This document shows, piece by piece, positions 15,303-23,624 of a DNA stretch of 24,483 nucleotides (positions are counted from its first letter, which is position 1; every line of letters begins with the position of its first letter). The notes under the pieces were generated by a model. That model worked only from the letters and a program-made list of their open reading frames with translations, was not told where the DNA came from and searched no databases. The position numbers were made by a program, and so were the translations under genes. The DNA lies in contig RPFO01000041.1 of assembly GCA_009746045.1 (NCBI GenBank), forward strand, positions 1,009,245-1,033,727. The letters are read 5' to 3'. Origin of the DNA: Mesostigma viride (lineage: Eukaryota > Streptophyta > Mesostigmatophyceae > Mesostigmatales > Mesostigmataceae).

Positions 15303-15470
15303 CACGTGGCGTTGTCCCCGTCTCCCAAGTGGGATACGGACATGGACGGTGGTGTAGTACACTGGACATATCTCTACTAGGGTTTAGATCCGCACGTGCC
15401 ATATTGGGCACGTGGGTGCTAGATATTAGCACTGAGATATGTAGGGCACACGCACGTGGGTATTCACGTG
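15303..15470. promoter_or_regulatory. cluster of five CACGTG motifs within a nested dyad
   Basis: CACGTG occurs at 15303-15308, 15393-15398, 15409-15414, 15453-15458 and 15465-15470. The middle two sit in an inverted repeat, cacgtgcc/ggcacgtg (15393-15400 with 15407-15414), itself inside a 9-bp dyad, acatatctc/gagatatgt (15366-15374 with 15434-15442). CACGTG is the core site of bHLH and bZIP factors. It lies 0.35-0.5 kb upstream of the TATA box of the plus-strand gene at 15838. Confidence 0.55.
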
Positions 15471-15690
15471 GTAGGGTTTATGAGCTGTGATGCAGACCAC
15501 AAGGTGGTTGCAGTGCTAGTCCTGTACGGAGGTCCTAGGGGAGGTCCAGGACCATCCACGTAGTGCTGTTAGGCAGCCGGTGCCTGTGGGCATCGTATCA
15601 GTCCTAGCTGGAGTAGATCTAGCTGGACGGAGCCAGCACCTCATTGGTTAGCACTAGTACAGGATAGCTAGGTTACCCTAACCTACGTGC

Positions 15691-15721
15691 CCATGCAATC
15701 CAGCTTGGCAAGCTTGCATGG
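15691..15721. repeat. 31-bp imperfect palindrome
   Basis: ccatgcaa/ttgcatgg arms enclose agcttg g caagct, leaving a small bulge. Confidence 0.7.
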
Positions 15722-15793
15722 ATTGATATATGCCAGCCATTGCATAATCAAAAAGACGTTCGCATCCATTGCACGAGTGCTATAACTTGCATT

Positions 15794-15801
15794 TATAAAA
15801 A
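15794..15801 (+). promoter_or_regulatory. TATA box of the coiled-coil gene
   Basis: tataaaaa lies 44 bases before the ATG at 15838, placing a start of transcription within the short pyrimidine-rich leader (catcctctctc). Confidence 0.5.
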
Positions 15802-15837
15802 CTCTCACAGTTTTTATCATCCTCTCTCATTTTTAAA

Positions 15838-16738
15838 ATGTCGAACGTTTCTGATCGTGAGGGCTCTTCGGAGTCAAGCCTGTCCCCATCGTCCGAAGAT
15901 TTGGACTACCGGGCGGCAGTGCGGGGCCGGCAGGGTAGGAATGATCACGCTGGCAGCGATGCCGGCAGTGGTCGCTCGTCTTCGGACGAGGACCCGCGGT
16001 TCCTGGATCAGCTGGCGGCGAGGCCGCCGCTGTACAATGTATGGCGTCCCAATGCACCACCGGCTGAAGGGCAGCCCACGGCACCCGAGCTGGTTACGGG
16101 CCGGGGAGGGTGGTGCCGGTACTGGGGGACATCCCGTCAGATGGCTACGACGAGGACGAGGACCTTGTGGATCTTGAGCTGCCGGAGGACAGGGAGAAGC
16201 GAGAAGAGCTGCTCCGCCGCGAGGCCGAGCGCATTCGGCAGGAGGCCCAGCTGCGCAAGGAGCTGGAGCAGCAGCGCGAGCTGGAGGCTCAGCGCGAGGC
16301 TCAGCTGCGGGCGGAGACTGAGATGGACAGAATAGCCCGGGAGCTCGCGGAGCGGCAGCTGGAGCGGGATCGAGTGGCGAGGGCGGGTTTGCGCGCGGGG
16401 CCGACAGGCGCGCGAGAGGCGCCCCCATACGTTCTCCGCAAGAAGAACGAGCTCTTCACCTTTGCGCACAGGCGCACAGCGCGCTCCTTTAGGCGCATGG
16501 CTGGGGATGTATTGCAGGAGACCGACTCCTCGGTGGAGATGCAGCCCGGAGCGCGGGTGAGGAGCTGGTTTTGATGGACCCAGCTATGGTCGAGGCCGAG
16601 CGCCTGGCCAAGATAGAGTACACCAGGCATTGCCAGCGGAAGGCGAAGCGGGCAATGGTGCGGTCCATGGCTGAGAACAGTTTGGCTAGGGAGCGTGCGG
16701 CCAGGGAGGCGCAGCATCGGGAGTTGGATGGAGACTAG
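15838..16738 (+). CDS. acidic coiled-coil protein, unknown family (two frame breaks)
   Basis: ATG at 15838 opens a Ser/Asp/Glu-rich disordered start (MSNVSDREGSSESSLSPSSE) that reads to about 16107. The coding sense then continues in the next frame to about 16550, and in a third frame to TAG at 16736-16738, giving about 300 residues. The first break falls in a G-rich run (ggggaggg), the second at gcgcgggtg; one missing base explains each. Residues about 100-190 are a charged heptad-like helix (EELLRREAERIRQEAQL and following, rich in R, E, Q, L, A), strongly predicted as a coiled coil. The rest is basic (YVLRKKNELF, HRRTARSFRRM), ending in another charged helix. No known domain. The acidic N-terminus plus coiled coil resembles some gag or structural proteins, and it could be the sole gene of another non-autonomous element; a host gene is equally possible. 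Confidence 0.55.
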
Positions 16739-16776
16739 GGACGACGAACAACTGCGAAAGCTGAGAGCGAATGATG

Positions 16777-16797
16777 ATTGTATTACAATAATACAAT
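16777..16797. other. perfect 9-bp hairpin after the coiled-coil gene
   Basis: attgtatta, loop caa, taatacaat, located 38 bases past the TAG. It may mark the 3' end of the transcript; the sequence is AT-rich like a 3' UTR. Confidence 0.6.
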
Positions 16798-17057
16798 GAG
16801 AGAGCGATGAAAGCTGAGGGCTCAGAATGGAACTGGGCAGACTCGGGTGCTGTGGCACTCCCCAGTGCTACACCTATATGCCTATGGCGGTGCTACCTGC
16901 AGCACACGACCAGTGGACAAGTGTACACTGCAATGCCATGCGACCACGTCACTAGCATCCAGCTAAGACTCGGCCCGTCAGGCCCGGCTACACCAGACCT
17001 GGCGGGTCGAGCTAGCACCTAGGAACAGTCTGGCACTAACCGCACATCGGTCCACAT

Positions 17058-17101
17058 GACACCTCAGTACCGTACACCCTGCCGTACTGTACTGAGGTGT
17101 C
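17058..17101. repeat. 13-bp perfect inverted repeat
   Basis: gacacctcagtac (17058-17070) and gtactgaggtgtc (17089-17101) with an 18-base spacer that itself repeats gtac. Confidence 0.8.
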
Positions 17102-17576
17102 CCGCTCAGCCGCGGTAGGCAATACGCGGCGCGCAGGCCGGAAATCCGTGTGTCAGCCTAAGCATCTCATCTAACTCCCATTATGTTTTCCTTTCAGGTT
17201 GAAGGCTAGCGACTTCAAGCCTGATCCTGCCCAGCTAGGAGACTGACTCCAAGCTGACTGAGGTGCTGAGCAACTGACACCCATACTGCAACATCTGGAC
17301 TGAAAAAGATGGGCCCCAGAACTCGTGCAATACTTGTGATGGCATCACGTTTAGCTCAACATGCCCGGGGAGTTCCTCCTCCTCGCGAGCTCACAAGGGA
17401 GATAGCTATGCCTGTCTGCCTATCCAGGGAGTGCACCACCAGCCAAGAGAGCCCTTGTAAAAAAAATGCCAAGGTAACCGTTTAAGAGGTTCCATGTTGT
17501 TCCATCATCATCGCCCACTCAGAGAGAAAATACCCAGCCAGGCTGGGTCAACTGAGCTCAGGTTACCTGCAACCTG

Positions 17577-17850
17577 AGGAGTGACAGTGGACAGGTTTAT
17601 TGCACCCTGCACTGTCCATGTTGTACCTGCACAACATGTGAGGACCAGCCACCCCTGCCCTGCACAGAGGGGGCTGAAGTCCGAGTGACAGGTGACAGGA
17701 CTATGACATCCTGGACCTGGCCACATTGCACCTGCACAACGTGGGAGACCAGCCACCCCTGCCCTGCACATGGGTGACTGAAGTCCTGGTGACAGGTGAC
17801 AGGAATATTTCATCCTGCACCTGTGCTGAGCACGTTGTACTATACAACAT
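17577..17850. repeat. 104-bp tandem repeat, about 2.6 diverged units, each with a hairpin
   Basis: Units begin at 17644 and 17748 with accagccacccctgccctgc, exactly 104 bases apart, and a partial unit precedes them. Each contains gtgacaggtgacagga-like sequence and a dyad near its end (catgttgt/acaacatg at 17617-17638, and related dyads at about 17729-17746 and 17831-17849). The array lies in the region expected for element B's 3' LTR. Confidence 0.8.
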
Positions 17851-18108
17851 GACAGCACCCATGCCTGTACTGCCACTGAACAGTAAGGCCAGGTGGCCCA
17901 GGATAGCCACAGTGAACTGGGGTCCTGGGTAACCACCTGTCAAGGGAGCTTTGACCCTCCACTTGAGTGGGGGCACCTGAGCCACTGAGCTCAAGGCCAT
18001 TCCACCAAGGCATACGCCCTAGGGAATAAAAGTGTGAGATACATCCCATGCCCACCTATGAAGGTGTGCATAACGAAATTCCATGGTGTTGAGAAAATCA
18101 AAACAGAT

Positions 18109-18114
18109 TTTATT
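18109..18114 (-). promoter_or_regulatory. polyadenylation signal, element B
   Basis: AATAAA on the minus strand, 130 bases past the pol stop and about 45 bases past the purine tract. Confidence 0.5.
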
Positions 18115-18151
18115 GGGCATAGGGCACGCAGATGTATGAAAACAGACTCCA

Positions 18152-18170
18152 ACCAACCCCCCTTGCTGGA
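18152..18170 (-). other. element B polypurine tract
   Basis: The minus strand reads agcaaggggggttggttggag. The block ggttggAGT resembles the junction before element A's 3' LTR (agggttggAGTTAG), suggesting that both LTRs begin AGT. Confidence 0.55.
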
Positions 18171-18243
18171 AGCCACAACCTACCCCTTGGACCTGCCCAA
18201 GGGGTACTGGGTGACCTAGGCAGCCCTGGTGAACAGGACCCTG

Positions 18244-20034
18244 CTAGGCGTCCCCCCTATGGGGCAGGGTTGCCTGCTTGCCATAGGGGTTCATCAAGTG
18301 GTACAACAGCTGATATTGTTCAGCTGCCTGCTGAGGCACTTTAGTGAGTGCATCAGCAGCGTTGTGTTTGTCCTCCACGTGACGGGTGGACTCCCAGTAG
18401 GTGGACTCCTGTTTCAGGACCACCCAGTCAAGATCAGTGTGGACAGCATAGGGGTTAGCAAGGAAACTGAGGACTGACTGACTGTCAGTGAGCAAATGTG
18501 CCACCACCCCAGCATTGCTGCCTGCTTGCATCTGCAACCAAACCAGCACATGATTCAAGTACCTGGCATGAAGCACTGCTGACACCACTGCCCTGCACTC
18601 AGCAGCATTGCTGCTGACAGCCTTGCGTCTATGCAACCGGCTGTACCATGAAATGAGAGACAAGGGTGCAACATCATTCTGCACAAAATACAAGCCTGAC
18701 TCCCTTGCCTGCATCTTGGTAATCTGCCTGGACTCCATGGAACTATCCATCATAGCTTGGATGTGAATGGTTTTGTGGAGATCCAAGGAGTGCAAGATAA
18801 GGGGAGGGCCCTCCTGGAGAGTTTTGGTGATGGCTTTGTGACCTACTTGCATCAAGACATCATCATCAACTCTACTAACCACAGCCAGGTGAGGTGCACA
18901 CGTTGAGCACAACCACCCCAGCTTGCCTCTAATGGTAGGACAGGCTCCAGGTTTGATTTTTGTTTGCAAAACCTCCAAGCAGCTGTGCATGTAATCATTG
19001 GGAGAGTAGAGTGCACACACCCACTGGTTTTGATGCTGCTGGAGTTGTAACATTGTGCCACAAAATTTTATGGCAGTGGTGCCCAGCTCTACTTGCTTGC
19101 CAATCTCAAAATGCTGTGACACTTGTTGAATAAAATCATCCACAGCACGCCTTGGCCCAGCAATCAGCTGATCATCCCCATGCCACACAAAGGTGAGAAT
19201 GCCATGAGGGTGTGGGACCACAAAGAAGCAAGGGTCTATGTCATCATATCTAGCCCCTAACTTTTCAAACACAGCCTGAGCTGACATCCTGAAAATGCGA
19301 GGAGCTGATTGCAGCCCTTCAACACCTATGTTAGCTTTCAGGTACTGCTGAGGGATGTGTTTTGCCCAAACTCTGGGAGTGGAGACTACGTACACCTGAC
19401 CATGCCACACTTGTTGTGCTATCTCAGGTGAGCCTTTCAGGAAAGCCCTTTTAATGTCTGTAGCCTTACAGATATAGTCATCCCCATCATTGAGATGACC
19501 CACAAAGACAGACAGCAAGATTTTTAGGGATGTTTGCTGAATGCCTGGCGTGTACAACTCTGCCTCTGTCAGATCAGTGGTGCCCTTGAACTCTGTCACA
19601 CAAGGTCTAGCATGAAAGATGACTGACCCATCTGCTGCTGGCTTATGTTTACACACAAACTTCAGGCGCAAGTGCTTGCACCCTGCAGGCTTTTTGTCAA
19701 TAGGTGTGACAGGGGGAGTATGAGAAGGACTAAGAGGATCTGGCACTACCCATTCTTCCCTGGCCTTGTTAAAGGCCTCCACCCATTTTAGGAATCCTAT
19801 GTGTGTGCGACAGTCTTGCTCTATCTGTTCATAAGAAAGAGGAGACATTTTAGCCACATCATGCTTGCCCAATCCAAATGAGTTGGGATGAAGTTTTTGG
19901 TTGTGAACCAGGTCTGCCACACAGGGTTCTTGCCCTGGGGCATACTTGGGTGTAGCAAATTTTACAGAAGCAATGTTGGTGTTAAGAAGTTTTTCAAGAG
20001 AAATTTTGAAATGATTCAGATCAACACCACCCAT
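18244..20034 (-). CDS. element B reverse transcriptase and RNase H
   Basis: An unbroken 596-codon frame; the ATG at 20034 is probably internal to the polyprotein, because the preceding frame carries the protease end. RT: LRLKFVCKHKPAADG and ARPCVTEFKG in the fingers (about 122-151), motif A ATDIKRAFLKG (Asp 193), GVEGLQSAPRIF (237-248) and the catalytic box HGDD at 285-288. RNase H: MMDSS (Asp 430), NAAECRAV (Glu 479), LLTDSQSV (Asp 517) and HVEDKHNAADALTK (552-565). Length and motif spacing fit copia RT-RH. The product copies element RNA into cDNA in cytoplasmic particles. The replacement of YxDD by HGDD is shared with element A. Ends at TAG, 18244-18246. Confidence 0.93.
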   Translation of the reverse strand: MGGVDLNHFKISLEKLLNTNIASVKFATPKYAPGQEPCVADLVHNQKLHPNSFGLGKHDVAKMSPLSYEQIEQDCRTHIGFLKWVEAFNKAREEWVVPDPLSPSHTPPVTPIDKKPAGCKHLRLKFVCKHKPAADGSVIFHARPCVTEFKGTTDLTEAELYTPGIQQTSLKILLSVFVGHLNDGDDYICKATDIKRAFLKGSPEIAQQVWHGQVYVVSTPRVWAKHIPQQYLKANIGVEGLQSAPRIFRMSAQAVFEKLGARYDDIDPCFFVVPHPHGILTFVWHGDDQLIAGPRRAVDDFIQQVSQHFEIGKQVELGTTAIKFCGTMLQLQQHQNQWVCALYSPNDYMHSCLEVLQTKIKPGACPTIRGKLGWLCSTCAPHLAVVSRVDDDVLMQVGHKAITKTLQEGPPLILHSLDLHKTIHIQAMMDSSMESRQITKMQARESGLYFVQNDVAPLSLISWYSRLHRRKAVSSNAAECRAVVSAVLHARYLNHVLVWLQMQAGSNAGVVAHLLTDSQSVLSFLANPYAVHTDLDWVVLKQESTYWESTRHVEDKHNAADALTKVPQQAAEQYQLLYHLMNPYGKQATLPHRGDA

Positions 20035-20165
20035 GTCCTGGATGGATAGTCTATCACTGGATATGAGACACCAGGGTAACAGAGAAAAGGATCCCCCAAA
20101 AGCATTCCCTTTATACCTTCCAATACCTGAAAAGGGTGGGGATACCGAGTATAGTCAACATGACC
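20035..20165 (-). CDS. element B retropepsin-like domain, C-terminal part
   Basis: After a break at about 20160 the protease continues in another frame as HVDYTRYPHPFQVLEGIKGMLLGDPFLCYPGV and beyond. LLGDPFL is the counterpart of ILGQNFL in element A, and FLC-PGV is identical in position in both. The frame passes into the RT frame at about 20036, where one extra G on the minus strand would keep it open. The break at 20160 lies in a short tandem aggtcaggtc and needs the opposite sign of change. Confidence 0.75.
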
Positions 20166-21048
20166 TGACCTGTACCTTGAGGGATGACTGCCCTGAGAAA
20201 TCAGCCACATGGTGCCAGGGTGAAGGTTCCAAAGGCAAATGGGGCACAGCCAGGGCACTGATAATGCTGACCTGGGCTTGTGTGTCCACTGCAACCATAA
20301 ATGGGCTATTGTCATTCTGCCCAACCTTCCCCACCTTAGCTGATCCTGCAGCAGTTTGAGCTTTGGCTCTATGAGCTGCTTGTAAAATGCGAACAGCGTC
20401 TGCTAGGCTGCGTTTGGAAGGTGCAGCTAGTGGCTGAGCTATGTTCACACTTGTAGAGGTGATAGGTTGCTGATCACCTGTTTTGCCAATGTGACCCTCT
20501 GCTGCAGGGGGCCAATCCTGCAGTGACTGCCTGCAATCATCAAGGGTGACCTGGGTGTCACAGTGGGTGTGGCTCTCACACTCACCAGTGGGTGTTCCAA
20601 ACAACCACTCACTGGGCAACGCTGGGATGCCAGGCAACTGTACAGGGCTGTCGGCCAACAGCTCTTCCTCCTCTGCCACGTCTGACACAGTTGGAAAATA
20701 CAATTTCATCCTGTGAGGTGAACACCTGTGAATTTTTCCCGTGTCATTGTGTTTAACTAACACTGTCCTGCCAGTGGTGTTAAACTTTAGGATGGTGGCT
20801 GGCCCATGCCAGGTACCCACCTTGCCTAGTCCCGACTCCTTGTAGAATAGGACTTGATCCCCTTCTCTGAAGGTGGGACGTGGATGCTTTGCATCCTTGA
20901 CAGCTAACCTGCTAGCTGTCTGTGCTCGCTGTGCGTTGTAGAGGGCTAGTACCTCAGGTGGATAAATGCCTGCATGCAATCCATCTGGTGTAATGACCAC
21001 CCCTTGTGGGGTTTTCATGAGTGGCCTCCTGTTGAGGACTTGGCACAA
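20155..21048 (-). CDS. element B integrase C-terminal module and retropepsin-like domain start
   Basis: A 297-codon frame entered through a one-base break near 21100. Residues 1-60 end the integrase core (QVLNRRPLM). Residues 58-118 are an SH3-like C-terminal module: FREGDQVLFYKES, GTWHGPATILKFN, VLVKHNDTGKIHR, resembling the GPY/F module of Ty3/gypsy integrases. An acidic linker (EEEELLADSP) and a Gln/Thr-rich spacer follow. The protease-like domain begins at about 245: FMVAVDTQAQVSIIS with the presumed catalytic Asp at 255 (genomic 20286-20284), then ADFSGQSSLKV. DTQA replaces the DTGA of retropepsins, and DFSG matches element A. No protease is found upstream of integrase. Confidence 0.87.
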   Translation of the reverse strand: MCQVLNRRPLMKTPQGVVITPDGLHAGIYPPEVLALYNAQRAQTASRLAVKDAKHPRPTFREGDQVLFYKESGLGKVGTWHGPATILKFNTTGRTVLVKHNDTGKIHRCSPHRMKLYFPTVSDVAEEEELLADSPVQLPGIPALPSEWLFGTPTGECESHTHCDTQVTLDDCRQSLQDWPPAAEGHIGKTGDQQPITSTSVNIAQPLAAPSKRSLADAVRILQAAHRAKAQTAAGSAKVGKVGQNDNSPFMVAVDTQAQVSIISALAVPHLPLEPSPWHHVADFSGQSSLKVQVRSC

Positions 21049-21998
21049 CCTGGTGGACCACAGAGCTCTGTCAGCATAGGACCCACTGTCAGCCAGCAGA
21101 TTCCATCTTCTTTGGCTACAAGGGTTTTAATGGACCTGATGGCCCTTTCAATAATGCCTTGCCTCTCATGATCTTCTAGCCCAGCCAGATCAATAGCCTC
21201 ACACCCTGGTTCATTGGCAAGACATGTGAACTGCTGATCCAGTAACAATGCCTCCACAGGGTAGTACCTGGCCTGAGCAATCAAGAGAGCCCTGAGCAAC
21301 TGTGTCTTGTCCATTCCAGGTAATGGTTCAATGGTTGTGTACCTTGACCATGCATCTTTAAGTGCCAAGTAAGATTGTCCTTTGATATGAAAGACATCTC
21401 CTACCACCCTGCCCTTGCTCTTAGGTGGGGTAGCTACATGCCACTTAGGGGGTTTGGGTGCATTGAACTGACAATGCTGGCAGTGGGATCTGACCACCTG
21501 GCATGCACGTCTGAGTGCTGCCCCCCCTATTGCTGCTGCCACCACCTCTGCACTCACTTCATGCCCATAAAGGAAATGCAACTGCAAAGCAAGCTCCTGA
21601 AAACTGATCTGAGCATCCTCTGCTGGGGACACTCTGCACACCTTGGGAACCATAGATGTGAAGGTTGGTTTAGAGACATAATCTTCTGAAACCAGCTGTA
21701 GCACCTTTCCAGAACTGCTCACTGCTCTGACAGTGGGGCATGCAGAAGAAGAAGGTGAAGCAGGCACACTCAAGCCAGCATGAGAGGGAGACTCACACTT
21801 CTTGCCGTAAGGAGGCCGCTTGCAGTCCTTGGGGTCACCGTGGGGCGGCCCGTGGCACTTGTGGCACAGGACGTCCAAATGCCCCAGCTCGTCCACGTTC
21901 TTGCGGCAGGTGGGCCGCAGGTGGTACTTCATGCCACAGCGGGTGCACCGCTGAGAAGACTTGTCCTCCTTGTCCTGCTTCTTGTTGTTGTTGTTGTT

Positions 21999-22043
<45 letters not shown>

Positions 22044-22733
22044 ACTGTTGTTGTTGTTGTTGCTGGAGCTGCCCCCCTTGGAGGGAGACTGCCCCTTACC
22101 CTTGCCCTTGCCCCAGCCCCTGCCCTTGCCCTTGCCCTTGCCCTTGCCCTTGCCCTTGCCCTTAAACATTTGTCCCAGCAGGGACTTGACTTCTGCCATA
22201 GTGACAGGTCTCTTGCTCCTGTCTTCCCTCTCCCTATCCTCCTCCTCCCTCTCTTCCCCCCTGACCCTCTTTACAGAGGTGCCCATGGCCCCCTGGCTAA
22301 GGGGAGCCAAGGCCAGCTTGATATAATCCAATGCCTCCTTCATGTCCTCCCAGTACTTTGCCATTCCTGTTGCAAGCATGGCGTAGGTGTTTTTGTCAAG
22401 TTTGAGTTTCTCAAGGAAGGAACGCAGCAAGAACTTGTGATCTAGCTGCTGGACATCAGGACGTGCTTTGATGGCTAGCTCATATTTCTTTGTCTCAGCC
22501 ACATAGTCCACTGATGTGACCCTGTATTCCTCTACCCACCTGAATGCCCCATAGATGTCCACAGATGAGGGGGTGGAGAGGAGGTCAGTTAGCTCCTTCA
22601 TGAAAGCCTCCCAAACTGCCCTAGCCTGCGTGTCCTGCCACTTGGGATACCTACGCTGGAAGACAAGAATGAGATTCTGAATCTGAGAAGAGGACTGATG
22701 GTAAAATCCCCCTGCATGAGAGATCCAAACCAA
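21015..22733 (-). CDS. element B gag core, nucleocapsid and integrase
   Basis: A 572-codon open frame joining gag and integrase without a stop. Residues about 1-145 are the helical capsid (KWQDTQARAVWEAFMKEL, DHKFLLRSFLEKLKLD). Then come a charged EEREEEDRERED stretch, a Lys-Gly tract (191-214), Ser/Asn with about 25 Asn, and two zinc knuckles: CTRCGMKYHLRPTC (21947-21906) and CHKCHGPPHGDPKDC. The integrase zinc finger is HFLYGH and HCQHC. The core has GDVFHIKG and KDAWSRY, LLDQQFTC, and GIIERAIRSIK (the DDE acids), with about 30 residues from the second Asp to Glu. No protease signature lies between the knuckles and integrase, only a Ser/Pro/Val linker. The first codon is not a start; the frame is entered by a break near 22735. 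Gag and pol are continuous here, unlike the single TGA in element A. Confidence 0.9.
21982..22063. repeat. TTG microsatellite encoding poly-Asn in gag
   Basis: About 25 triplets with two single-base interruptions; on the coding minus strand AAC repeats (Asn) interrupted by one Ser. Confidence 0.95.
22094..22164. repeat. CCCTTG hexamer repeat encoding (Lys-Gly)n in gag
   Basis: About ten hexamers of CCCTTG, in frame on the minus strand as AAG GGC, giving a basic tract just before the zinc knuckles. Confidence 0.95.
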
Positions 22734-22743
22734 TTCTTGACAT

Positions 22744-23624
22744 TCAGTTCCTCCCTAGCCAGCTGCAGAGAGAGAAGTGCATGATTCCCCTGCTCCCTAG
22801 TATACCCCTCAGGCAGCCCCCTGACATTAATCCTATCCACAGGACGGTTTTCATTGTAAGTGGGTACCTAGAGGGGGATGCAGGGGGAGAGGGAGAAGAT
22901 GGTGTTGCTGCTGCAGCATTCACAGGAGAGACCTGCTGAGAGGGAAGTGCTACTTGAGTGAGCTGAGCAGGATGGGCAAACATGGGCTGTGTAGGAGGGT
23001 TAGACAACATAGGGGTGGGCTGGTTGGGGGTGTGAGTGTGTGTCACTTCCCGCCTCCTGCTGCGGGCCTCCTCCCAATCATGGAAGGTGGGAGAGAGGGA
23101 CACGTCATCGTCAGTAGGGTTAGTAAGATGTGATGCAACCAGGTAGGCAGAGTTAGCCACCTACCCGCCCCTCTCAGGATGGCGTTGTGTAGGAGCTCCA
23201 GCAAACGCACCAGACGCACCCTGCTGCCCTGCACCCTCCTCCCTGAGAGGAGAGCCTGCAGGGCAGGCAGCAGGTCGTCGCACACCCTGCGTGTGCCCTC
23301 TTGGAGGTTGGGTAGGCCCAGGATGTGCGTGATGATTGCACACACCAGGCTGCCCGCCTCCGCGACATGCATCTGCTGGCTCCTGTCGGCCAGCCCACGG
23401 AAGGAGGCTGTGGCTGTCTGTATGGCACGCCACACGGCCTCATCACCAGGGTGATGAAGTCGCGACCTTGCAGGTCGCCCTCCAGCAGTGCTGGTTGCTG
23501 CCCAGCTGCGGTGGGACCCTGGGGCCCCTCCGGCCCTGCCAGGGACTTGTCCTTGTGCGACTAGAGGGGGCCTGCCCCCCAGAGCCGCTGGAGGTGCCCG
23601 TGACACCCTCCATGGGGGCTGCAT
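22744..23624 (-). CDS. element B gag, middle region (frame-broken)
   Basis: Minus-strand coding in three frames. About 23455-23160: EAVWRAIQTATASFRGLADRS, CAIITHILGLPNLQEGTRR, LLPALQALLSGRR, VRLLELLHNAILRG, mostly helical. About 23160-22860: NSAYLVASHLTNPTDDDVS followed by a Pro/Thr/Gln-rich linker. About 22855-22735: DRINVRGLPEGYTREQGN, LLSLQLAREELNVKNW. The last piece leads to the gag core. Breaks lie near 23450, 23165, 22850 and 22735. No known domain is recognised, but position and length match the N-terminal gag region of element A. Confidence 0.6.

Larger units (their letters stand above)
16739..17576. other. region without a supported gene
   Basis: It contains a hairpin (16777-16797), a 13-bp inverted repeat (17058-17101) and a strong plus-strand acceptor-like site (ttttcctttcag at about 17188-17199), followed by a short open stretch to TGA near 17246 that could be a terminal exon. 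Nothing else is recognised. Confidence 0.5.

Noticed and set aside
21780-22445. Plus-strand ORFs rich in Leu, Val or Cys
   Set aside because: These are antisense readings of the (Lys-Gly)n and poly-Asn repeats in gag.
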